From: Paragordius varius
Lineage: Eukaryota > Nematomorpha
NCBI GenBank assembly: GCA_964247055.1
Contig: OZ176051.1
Location: 11,160,001-11,224,000 of the forward strand
Direction of reading: 5' to 3'
Length of the DNA stretch: 64,000 nucleotides
The notes beneath the pieces were generated by a model. The model had not been told where the DNA came from. It worked only from the letters and a program-made list of their open reading frames with translations, and did not search any database. A program made the position numbers and the translations under genes. This document shows positions 46,704-58,200 of the stretch, piece by piece. The first letter of the stretch is position 1. Each line of letters opens with the position of its first letter.

Positions 46704-47942
46704 TTCTACGATCTTAGAGAAGAAACAAAAAAACATATAAATATGCATGAGAATCAATTATCTGAAATGAAACAAATTCTACGATTTGATTATCAAACAA
46801 TAAACTTTATGACAAAACACTGTTCCCTGATTTCGATGAAAGAAGAGGAGGAGCCCTGAGTCTGTGACAAAAATAAGAACTGTTTTCAGATTTCATGCAG
46901 ATCCCGGGAATCAAATTACTATTAAGCTAGTTTTTGGGTGAACTTTTTAACAAATCTCATATCTTAATGTATGCAAGCCTCAAAAATTTAAAGTCAATCA
47001 GTATCTTATGTGATTCTTGTCAAATGAAAATTTGTATAAAAACTATTATTTTATCATAAAAAAAATGTGTAAATAAACTTTAATTTATTTATTATCATAA
47101 AATGTGAATTAGATTGTCATAATAATTTAGGAATTCTTCCGATTCTGTGCGATCTTTAATGACAACGTTTCCTGTAATATTTAAATCATAGAAGTTTTCA
47201 TATCTATTGCTTTTATCTGATCTATCTCATAATAATTCTTTGTTACTGTCAACAAATCTTTTTGAAGATTTTTATAGGCTTCTTTTTTTGAATTACAACA
47301 TACGGCACTATAGATTTATTTAAAACTATGGGATATCTAAAAGATTAAATATTATTAAATTACTTTATTTAGGTATACTTATATCGGTTTTAGGCATGGT
47401 TTAAGGAAACTCGAGAGTCAATCAGATGTGTTATTTATATGAATTATAAGGAAACCCTTAAAGTGAGCATAGGAAACACTTAAAGGGTTTCCTTTTTTTT
47501 ATTCACTCCACCCATTATCTTCTCTACAAATTAATAGTATTCTCTCAACGTTTCTATATCCTTGAAATCCTTCTTTGATTTCGATTTTTAATATATAATT
47601 AGAACAACTGCGCTTTTAAAATCAAGAAAAAACTATCCAATTATGATTTAGGCATTTAAGATTAATATTTCTCTTTCTATCATATTGGGTAATTAACAAA
47701 ATATCCAAACAATAAGCGAATTTGATATACATTTAATACCGTAAAAAAGATTAGACAAAATATATATTTATGATTGTCCAATATCATAGAATTATTATGA
47801 AGTAAATTTTAATTCACCGACATAGACCATTCATGTTTATCTGTAATGGGGATTTATATGTATATTAAAATATTTTTGATTTAATTATATTTAAACATGT
47901 AAAATAGGGTAAAAATATTTATTTTTAGCTCACTTACAGTAG
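46704..47942. other. Unassigned sequence between two hAT copies, with coding-like frames
   Basis: On the + strand directly after the hAT end an open frame reads LREETKKHINMHENQ and continues to a stop at 46859; it is lysine- and glutamate-rich and looks like coiled coil. On the - strand about 47215-47095 encodes NITGNVVIKDRTESEEF and ends in a stop, resembling a terminal exon. Neither is recognised. The rest is AT-rich. Confidence 0.35.
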
Positions 47943-47950
47943 CGTATGGT

Positions 47951-50600
47951 TAAGGTGACCAGACGTCCCGCTTTTGGCGGGACAGTCCCGCTTTTTCACA
48001 CTTTGTCCCGCCTCCCGCTACGTTTTCAAAATGTCCCGCTTTTTCACGATTATATAAAAAATTTTTTTTTAATACAAATAAATTTTTTTTATCTGTCTTA
48101 ATGTTTTATCATTAAATATCTTTTAATTCTATATAAATTTTAAATTAATATTTATTTTTTTCGAATTTATATCATATGATTATACACTTTCCTTCCTACT
48201 ACTACTGTCATCATTATCAAATAGCCAAGTTAATACCACAAATCTCTAGATTAAAAGACAAATTGATACCACAAATTCGGTACCTTACACGTTTATTCCA
48301 GAAAATTAAGGTAATATAATATTTATTATACTAATATTTTAATTTTATTACTTGCCAACATTATTAAAAAGCCAAATTAATACCACAAATCGGTAGAAAA
48401 GAATTGATACTACAAATCGTTACCTTATACGTTTATTCCAGAAAATTAAGGTAATATAATATTTATTATACTAATAGTAGTTTATAAATATGAGCACAAA
48501 AAGAGGCTGTAAATTCAACGATGAATTAATGAAAGATTTTCCTTTTATCAAAAAAACGAAGAATGAATCTGTTATCTTTTCACGCTGTTAATCACAATCA
48601 TTCCTTTAGATCTATGGACTGTACCTCACAGGTTATTCGCAAGTTTTTCCATAAAAAATTTACATGTGCCCGTACGAAGGCTGAAGCCATTGTGAGCAAT
48701 ATCCTTTCGCCACATGCATTTTTTGAAATACAAAAAGATTTACTGAAAATTAATTTCTTATCCCTATACTCTGATGCATCAAATCACCATGAAACAAAAT
48801 TATTTCCCACTTTAATAAGATATTTTGATTCAGAAACCGTAGTAAAAAATTTTAGATTTAATTTCTCTACCCGGTGAAAATTCCGAAATAATATTTACTT
48901 CAATAATGCATATTCTAGAAAAAAATAATTTAAAAGACAAAATTATCGCATATTGCGCTGACAACACTAATACGAACTTTGGTGGAAAAGCAAGGAGGGG
49001 AATAAAAAATATTTTTCATAAATTAACAGATAATCTTAATCAAAAAATTATTGGCGTTGGGTGTGTAGCGCATATAATACACAACGCTATTCAAACAGCT
49101 GCTGATTTGTTACCCCTAGATGTGGAAAATGTAGTTGTTAAAATATATTCCTATCTTTATTTATACACGGTACAGAAGTTCAATATCAAAAAATGTTTGG
49201 ATATTGTAAAACTAATTGGTTAGCTTTTATGCCAGCCATCGAAAGAATTTTAAAAATGTATGATCCTTTAAAAATTTTTTTTATCACAGGACAAATGTCC
49301 TACAACTTTAAAAAAGTTTTGAAAGTAATTCTTCAAAAATATGGTTAGAATTCTTACATAATCAAGCTTCTCTCTTTCAAAATGTTATTAAATTTATAGG
49401 TGACAAAATTTCGGCAACCGAAGTAGCCAATGAAGTTAGTACGTAATTCAATGAAATTGATGATTTTCATTAGATAACACTAAAATCAGAATTTAATTGG
49501 TGCGATGTTCAAAAATCATTTGATTATATCTGCTCCCGAAAATTCTCAAAAAGTAATCTTTCAGAAAATGATCTTTTTTCTGAAGTATCATTAGTTAAAA
49601 GATATATTAATAATGAAAAGCTTAAATTATGGACAGAAGAAAAATATACAGTAGAAAAGAAATGGTTGGAAATATTTCATCATTTTGAAGCCAATTATAT
49701 TTATATAATAATATTTTATTAAAAATTGTGGAATTCGCACTATCTTTACCTGGAACAACGCTGCTACTAAACCGTTTTTTCCACAGTAAATCAGGTGTGG
49801 ACATCGGAAAAATCAAATTTAAATGTTGAAACTTTAAAGGCCGTTTTATCTGTCAAATATAATTTGACAAATTCTTGTGAAGACTTCTACAATATTTTAA
49901 AAAATGATGACAATCTGCTAAAACGCATTCACTCAAACAAAATACCAAAGAATAAAATATTTTCTTATATTTATAAAGTTTTTATGTTAACAAATGTAAA
50001 CAAAATTACTTAAAATATTGTATAAGTTTTCATAATTTGTCAAATTATATTTGAACACATAAAATGGCTTTTATTCAACATTTAAATTTGAATCCTTGTC
50101 CTTACTTAATTTACTGTAGAAAAACGCGTTCAATAGCAGTGGTTCAGGTAAAGATAATGCAAATTCTACAATTAAAATATTATTGTATGGAACATAATTT
50201 GTTTGAAAATTATTATTTTAACCATTTCTATCCTACGTATTTTTTTCTGTTGTCCATAATATAAGTTTTCATTCAATATATTTATTTAATAATGAGACTT
50301 CATAAAAAAGTGTCATTGTGCACCGTCTTGTGCCGCTTCTTGTATCACCCAGCGCACTTTGTGTTATTATTTTTTTTCTAGAATATTACAAACACTTCAC
50401 CCTTTGTTCGTGCACATGTAAATTTATTGAATAAGGTACAAACAACCTGTAAGGTACAATTTTTTTTATATTTATAATGTATTTGTGTTAAAAATAAATA
50501 AATATTACAATAAATTTTTTGTATAAAATTTTTTGGTTGTACCAATGACCCCCCTCTCAGATTTGTCCCGCTTTTTCCTTCAAAAAATCTGGTCACCTTA
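47951..50600 (+). mobile_element. hAT transposon copy 2 with perfect target duplication
   Basis: The ends are TAAGGTGACCAGACGTCCCG and CTGGTCACCTTA. An exact 8-base target duplication, CGTATGGT, flanks it (47943-47950 and 50601-50608). It is a shorter relative of copy 1, missing part of the zinc-finger region and part of the central transposase. The transposase runs from ATG at 48490 to about 49960. Confidence 0.9.
48490..49960 (+). pseudogene. hAT transposase, broken (copy 2)
   Basis: The same protein as in copy 1, in pieces: FHAVNHNHSFRSMDCTS; YCADNTNTNFGGKARRG with GVGCVAHIIHNAIQTAA, which is better preserved than in copy 1; and the end SCEDFYNILKN. Internal deletions remove the zinc-finger helix and a segment before the C-terminal region, and several stops and frameshifts break the rest. 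Confidence 0.75.
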
Positions 50601-50972
50601 CGTATGGTATAAAACATTATTAGTTTATAAAAGAACAAAACAATGTTTTTTTTATAAAAACAAGTCTAGTTGTATATACACAGCCATAATATCCCCTAAC
50701 ACATATTTAAATTTTAACTTTCAAATAATTTACATACATTTTAATTTATTGAAAAAGGATGTTTGCTTACTTTACGTGTAATAAAAAAATTAAAAAGTTA
50801 AACGTTGTAGGATGTTATTGGTGGGCAAAAGAAATAATTACAAAATTTTTACCATATACATGCGTTTATTTATCATTATTCAATTCAATTAACAAAATCA
50901 ATGTTTGGAATATGGCAACAACGCCATACATTAAACTGGTTGAATAAAATATTCTCGTCTTTCCGTGTGCTC

Positions 50973-51045
50973 ATGATATTAGGCCTTTATGTCGTTATAT
51001 TTACTGTATCTTTCGCACTGATCATATTCTTATTCGAGTATAAGG
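50973..51045 (+). CDS. Orphan sulfotransferase first exon (third paralogue)
   Basis: Encodes MILGLYVVIFTVSFALIIFLFEYK, a signal anchor with the same FLFEYK ending, phase-1 end and GTAATG donor as exon 1 of copies A and B. The sequence upstream is also related (the stretch with CAATGTTTGGAATATGGC and a short upstream ORF at 50912-50947). No second exon was found between here and unit B. It is either the remnant of a third gene or an alternative first exon, able to splice in phase to the exon at 59375. Confidence 0.55.
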
Positions 51046-52255
51046 GTAATGCAAAATATTTCTAGCTATTTTTATTAATAAGTAAAAGGACATTACCGAG
51101 ATATGGTTATATATTAATTTTTTTATAATTATATGTAATGTGTTAAATAATTCTTTATTTTAAATGACCCTAATGACAGTTGTCATATAAATTATATTAC
51201 TCTTACCGAGAACAAGTTTTCAAATAAGAATAACCAATATAAATATGCTTAAAAAATATTTTCAACATCGATAATGTAAAAATAAGCATTCAAGATTGAA
51301 TTCTATAAATGCAATGCCGAATTGATCGAATATATGATATTAAAATTTATAATAAACTTGATTCATGTCCATTAAAACTAAATATATATAGTTTTTCTAA
51401 TAGTATTTTTGATTAGTTAAACAAATTTGCTCTTAATATCCAAAATGTAAATGGGGTCAAATTCGATGTTAATCAACTGTATTAGATTAATTATAAAGTT
51501 ATAATAATAGCACATCATGCAGACAATTATAAAAAACTCTATAAATACCATTTAAAGGATATTGGGATTTGGAAAAAATTGAACATAGTAATATTAGGCA
51601 ATGGATAATTAGCTTTAATTATTGCTAACTGATTCACATTTCGCTGGTGCATTATTGCTAAAAACAATACTAAATGTATATAAAAAATAAGAAACTGTGG
51701 TGATTAGCGCTAGGGAGATATTATTTGCACCAAGGAAGGGATCCCTGCCAAAATTATTAATGCTAAACATCCACTATAGCTGAATAGTAGGCAAAATCAA
51801 TACGCCTGAAAAGAATTTCAGACAAATATATAAAAACCGAACTTAAGGTTAAAGTCCAGGGATATAAATATGGCCATATTGATTTTGACTTCGGATAGCC
51901 GATTATTAGAATATATTAAATGCACATAAAATACTTACAACTAACATTTTCCATAAAGCATGATGTCCTTCTGTTTCATTAAATTATCTTTGATTACTGG
52001 AATATCTGACTGCTGAAAACCGGTTTGAGTTTTATTTCTTTATATGTAACGTGATCTCTCACCCTCAATTTTTCGGATTCGGAGAACTGGTGTGTTTTTA
52101 TACTAAAAGTCAAAAAATAAAAAATTTTACATTGACCCTAAATTTGGAACTCTTTGAGATGTGTTAAATCTTAGTGTTTTAATAGAAATTTGACTTAACC
52201 ATCAATTTCAAAAAACAAAAATCTTGCATATTAATTCAGCTGTGTAATTTCCTAC
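51046..52255. other. AT-rich sequence, no gene seen
   Basis: I searched this for a sulfotransferase second exon and found no PAPS-binding motif. Nothing else is recognised. Confidence 0.4.
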
Positions 52256-52560
52256 AGGGTTCAGAAATCAAATTCTAGTAGTTTCAGATTATGCATATCT
52301 CGGAGGTCTTATAAACAATAATAAGGGCTATTTAGGTATCAATTGCGATAGAAAAATTAAAATTGTAAAAAATATGACTATATATGGAAGTCCCTAACAT
52401 CAAACCATCAACTAATATTAGGCTTATCTTCTTTAATCTTCCCGGCACTGTTGTAGGGATCTGAAAGCTGAATTATAAAAAAGTGACGAGTGTTTGAGAA
52501 ACGCATTTAATGGGGCTGGCAGAAAGCTTTACAAATAACATGGCAAGACATAATAAATTC
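52256..52560 (+). mobile_element. LINE relic (reverse-transcriptase 3' region)
   Basis: Short pieces such as VSDYAYLGGLINNNK and RKIKIVKNMTIYGS, followed by a degraded LFNLPGTVV-like region, follow the order YLGSIIT, RRRIALAKAA, IRLLKALVFPVLLYG of many LINEs. Heavily broken, and a different family from the copies at 17-19 kb and 28.6 kb. Confidence 0.45.
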
Positions 52561-52639
52561 GATATTTCTCGAAAAAAATCCGACAATGGCTCAAACCGAC
52601 CATTGCCTAATAATGAAATTATCGAATTTTTGACATAGT

Positions 52640-52980
52640 CTTATAATACAAAATTTAGAATAGCATCTTGCGGGTCGTTGCAAAATGAGCTCGGAAGATC
52701 TAAGCCAGAACACAAATCTTCATTTTACAACCTTATAAACTTCACCAACACAAATCGCGAATTGGCCTACGTAAAGGCTTTAAATACACATTTAGCTTCA
52801 TACAATAATACAATACAGAGTCGGGCTTTCAGAATCCGAAAGAAATTGTGGAGTCAAACGTTATATATGAATGTAGCGATGTTAAATTATTGCCTTTGTT
52901 GGATACTTTATTATATTTTTGGTTTTGGGATGATTATGCACACCTTGCTTAAACTTGTAAATAAACAACGATTTTGAAGA
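52640..52980 (+). other. Unassigned open frame upstream of the Penelope element
   Basis: A frame of 99 codons (52678-52977) reads SSFYNLINFTNTNRELAYV and ASYNNTIQSRAFRIRKKLW. Its position suggests the N-terminal part of the Penelope protein, but I cannot confirm a match. A chance frame is possible. Confidence 0.3.
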
Positions 52981-53199
52981 TACTTTGGAAATATAATAAA
53001 CACTGTTTCTTGTATTAATAAAAAAATCCCATATTTTAAGTAGTGGCCCGAACATGATTAACACCTGATTTTCAAATTAAAAAAATTTACTGCTAAAATG
53101 AATATAAATTGTTTATTATTTTTGACGCAATTATTTACCTATTATATTGGCGAATCGAATATATAGAAATAAAAAATGGTGAGGATGAAATAAGATTAT

Positions 53200-54790
53200 A
53201 TTTTTTTTATAGAGGGAGAGGAAGGCATATGAACACAATATCATAGGGGAAAAATTACAGGAAAAAAAGATATTGAAGTGTTAGAAATTATTTTCTAAAA
53301 AAATTGGGAGCTGTCTTGAAAATGATATAACACGAAAACACTTATCTATAAATTGGACCAGAATATTTTGAACTTTGATTATAAAAACTTCCTAATTCTC
53401 CTGGCAGATAAAGGTTATGACGCAGATGAACAGCAAAATTTACGCTGAAAAAGGGATTGATATAATACATTTACTATACTACAATCCGAAAAGACCCCAC
53501 TCGATTGACAAACTTGGTAAAAAAAGCGGTAAAAAAAACTAGAATTTTGAAACAACATGCAAACCAAAATTCACCATTCCACCCCATATGAATGTGGCCC
53601 TGAAAACTCACAAACCTGAAATACACTTACGACCAGCTGTCGTTAGTATTAACACACCGCTTTCTAAACTACTCATAAAACAACCATTTGCACATATCCT
53701 CCATCACGTACAAAATAATATGATGAATAAAATTAAAACAATGCATCTGAAAGAGTCTAACATACTAGTCATCCTGAACATACAATCTCTTTTCGCAATT
53801 ATCCCGAGAAATCAATTAGGATCTATCATCGAAAAATAGGTGATGGCTTACACCCCATCATTCCGAAGTTATAAATATGCCTTTCAAATTATTTTTGAAG
53901 CAAAACTACCTACAATACACTGGTACCTCCATGTCCAGTTTCTCTCCATAACTAGCTGACATATATATAAAATCTTTCGAAAAACTTATGTTCGAATCCT
54001 CCTTATCCCCCAGATGTTGGCATCGATATGTGGGTGATATATTCTCACCTTTCTAGACTTTAATAACATAAATCCCAATAGGTTCTTTATGTAACACAGC
54101 CACTACGAAATACAATTCCTAGATGTTCAACTAAAAATCAAGATTGGTATGTTCCAACATATGTCTTTAGAAAGGCACACATATTTATACTTAAATGCAA
54201 ATTTCCATAATCATCCAGCTCGTTCGCTCTCAGCTTTAAATACTCTCATACACCAACCGAGCCACTACTCTTTGTAATGAATATAATCTAAGAAATGAAA
54301 ACTTTTAAAACCACATTTAAACAAAATGGCTATCCAGTTAACATTTTTAATAAATTAAACACCCATAGGATTCAGTCTCTTCTTTCGTTTTACCTTACAT
54401 AAAAAATGTCACGACCAAAATCCGACATGTTCTTAAAAAATATGAAGTTATATAAGCCTTTCAATAATTTAACCTGTTCCTGCAATGTCAAATACATGGG
54501 TGAATCAGGACGCTTAATTTTAACACGATGAAATAAACATGACCAATACATTCTTGCCCGCAAACTCTCTTTGGGATTAGCAAAGCAAATACACAATGAT
54601 CATCACTTTATATCTCATTAAGAAATCGTTTACAACTAATAATTACAATAAGCGCCGGATATGTGAATCTATAGAGATTATATCAAATCCTAGACTCGAT
54701 CGTGAAGACGGCGCAGTTATATCGTCAATTTGGTACCTCCTAGTACACCGAAAATATTATTTGTAAAGACGACAACTGTTGTTTTTACAG
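53200..54790 (+). mobile_element. Penelope-like retroelement, degraded
   Basis: Successive pieces match a Penelope protein: KTHKPEIHLRPAVVSINTP (LPKIHKP-LRPIVSS block), ILVILNIQSLFAIIP (VSFDVVSLFTNVP block), RCWHRYVGDIFS (palm YVDD box with Gly in place of the first Asp), FLDVQLKIK, FHNHPARSLSALNTLIHQ, and FLPYIKNVTTKIRHVLKKY. Then LTCSCNVKYMGESGR is the GIY-YIG endonuclease region, and RRICESIEI with LDREDGAVIS is the C-terminus. Many stops and frameshifts. The last ~120 bases are repeated at the start of unit A. Confidence 0.75.
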
Positions 54791-55252
54791 ATTACATTAA
54801 ACCTCCTTAGAACATATACATGAATACAATTACCATCTGAACAATTACATATTTACCTTTTTATATTGTCATTATTTCTTAGTTTTTTATTTATTTTTTT
54901 ATCTAAATTTTTATCTCAAAAAGTTTATGCATTATAAATATTATTATTATATTAATAATAATTGCTCGTAAACCCAGAATGGATTTAATAATTGTTACAA
55001 TTTATTACGGAGGATATATGTACGACTTATATATTGTATAAAATTCGTTGTAATGGTGTCTATTTTTTATGGGTAATATAAAATAAACTTATGTATGCCA
55101 ACAAATTTTGAAGGTTTTACGTTTTGTTGTTTATTTATATTCGAATCGCGAGTGACAATATCAATATTTGCAATATGGAACGTTACTACACATTAAAAAT
55201 TTGATATTTTACCATATATGACAAAAATATTCCTTCCTTGTCGAATTTTAGC

Positions 55253-58200
55253 ATGTTGATATTAAGCTTTTTAAATTTTATAATATTTATTGCCTTTTCT
55301 TTCACACTATTAATCTTCCTATTCGAGTACAAGGGTATATACACTATATTTAACTCTTTTTAATTAATTTATGACAACACTTGTTATATATTTATTGGGA
55401 TTTTTTTATAAAATTTTTATTTTAAGTAATATAAGTAATATAAAAAATAATCGTAAATTATGTTTAAGTATTTTCGACCCTATAAAACAGTGGTACTCAC
55501 CAAAAAATTTGACGGGCCAAATAAAACAGATTTTTTTTTCGAGGGCCATGAACCTTATAATGGCTTCCATAGCTATTTAACACATATGCGCATTCTAAAT
55601 CAGCACAATGAATTTTTGCGGATCGCATGTAAATCCTAAAAACTGGTTTACCATTTAGTTTAAAAAATTAAAATATTTTGATAACAATTTTTATTTCGAT
55701 ATTAATTAATATTTTTTGACAAATTTGGTTTCACCTCATGACAGGCCAATCTTAATACGTCGTCCATATGATCATCGGTTAGCGGTTACTGTATGTATTC
55801 TTGACATATTTTATTTTTGAATATGACGTCTCACACGTATAAGTTGAGGGAAAAAGAGTTAGGATAACTTGAGCACATTTTTTTATATTTTCATATTTAT
55901 TTGGCACATCTTGCCAAAACTCAACATATCTTTCTTCTCTAAGATTCTCTTTGAATATCCAAATTGGAATATTTAAAAAGTACAAAGTCTTCAATGATAT
56001 GCGCCTGATCAAAACCGAAATGCTCAAGTTTTTTAATATTGAATATATTCATATGCCCTGAATATCAACGAGTTTAAAGCAATTTTTAATATATCTTAAT
56101 TTTTGAAATCTGAATTATATCATTAAATAAAAATGTTAGATGATCTATTATTAAATTAATCTCCGCGGTAAATTCCATATTTTCTTCATATATCGTTTTA
56201 AGTGTTGGAAGAGGAGTGTTTAATTTATAAAATCTAGTTTATAATATTATTTAAAAGATATTTCATTTGCAAATTGGGTTATTATTTTGCTTCCTTGACG
56301 ACGTATTAAAAAAGTTTATGTGTAATGTCGCAAAGGTAGAGAACCCACCATATGTCACTATTAATTTCCTCGTCAAACTTTCTGTTATCTTTTATAAAAT
56401 AGAATTTCATGTCTTAAAACAAAAAATCTATTTAATACTCTGCTAAGGCTTAGCCATCTCAAAGCGGTGTACAAAAGAATATAATCAAACTGACTGTGGA
56501 TATCTTTCAGAAGGTTTTTGAATTTACGGCGGTTAAATTCTCTGCCACGGATGTGGTTAACTATATCCATAACCGTTTTAATTACTGAATTGAGTGAACG
56601 CGAAACCAAGTTTGATGAATAAAGCAGTGAAAGGATAAAATATTTTGTAAATTATATTTGTTTTTCAAAAGAGGAATAAATCCTTTGGTTATTGCAATCA
56701 TAGAGGGACAGCCATCTGTGCAGATCGAAACCAATTTTTCATAGATATACCATTACCGAAAAAAGTGTTAATTATTTCGGAAAATCACTTCCTTTCATGG
56801 TATTATTCATTGGTAAAAATTTTAAATATTTATCGTTTGTTATGTTGTCGTTGCAAAATCTTACGAAGAGCGCACATCGAAGTGTTGTACTAATATCAGT
56901 GCTATAGCATTACTAAAATATTTGCAGTTTTTCAGAGCCAATAATCTATTGTTAAAAATATATTTAGACATATCTCTAATGCGTCGAGCACATGTTGCAG
57001 AAAGTTTTTAATTTGCCTCATGATTTGATCTTTATATGAAATTTATAAAATAAAAAAGTGCAACCATTTATTAGACATTCTTTTAGTTGGGTGAACGGTT
57101 ACATATTTTTTCCTAAAATATAATAAATATCATACGAAATTATACAACTTTTTTCTGGGAGAAAGCTATGGACATAATAGATTTTCCTTTCTGGTATAAT
57201 TCCTTAATCTTTTTTATTTTTCGTTTTTCCTCATGATTTTCTGGTAATTTATGAGAAAAATGGATTGTAAAATTTTTCAATATTGTATTTTTTTATAATA
57301 ATGTTGTCCTTACATATAAGGTAGGTAACAACATTTTTATTTTAAACGGAATATTTCTTCCCATTCTTTTTTAAAGGGCGATTTTCATCGGATAATTTAC
57401 GTTTTTTTTCATTAGTTGTCATCCTTTGAATTTATGAAATATTATGTAAATTTTTTCAAAAAATAAAAATATAATTTGAATTACGCTATAAAAAAACAAG
57501 TTGAAATTTAATGATGTTTATTTGAAAAATATAAAAAATGAGGCAGGATAACTATGAAAAGATTATGTGTGTGCAAGTTTGGGTGAAAGGCTTGCTTAAT
57601 TACAAAAAAGGAATGCAATAAAAATTTCCAAATAGAAAAGAAAATAGAATACAGAAACAGAAACAACGTGTGCCAAAATTTTGAAATTATTCTAATGTAG
57701 GGAAATTTTTCTACATTTTGAATTTGGGTAAAAAATAAAAACTACCAAAATTAAATCTAAAGAAAATATATTAATATTAATATAATCGAAAATTCGTTTA
57801 TGTGTTAAAAAAATAATATAAATAATATGGTCAAAGGGCAATTTTAAAGCACTCTTAGGGCCGCATGCGGCCCGCGGACCGCGGTTTTAGTATCACTGCT
57901 ATAAAACAAGGCATTTATTCAATCAAATCGTTGTTCAAAGGCTTAAATTTATTTACATCTAAACCATAATACGGTATTTGTTCACATTGGATACCTTTAT
58001 ATGGCATGTTTAATTTAAATGCATAAAGTATCAAAATTTTAATATAATTAAATAAATTTTATTAACATATGTGTATAATTATGTAATTATCCCTACCTTA
58101 ATATTTTAACAGTTAAATGGAAAAACTCAGTTTACTTTAATAGTTTGATACATTGAGATTGAAAAATTTAATATTTTTTATTATATTACAATTATAAGGT

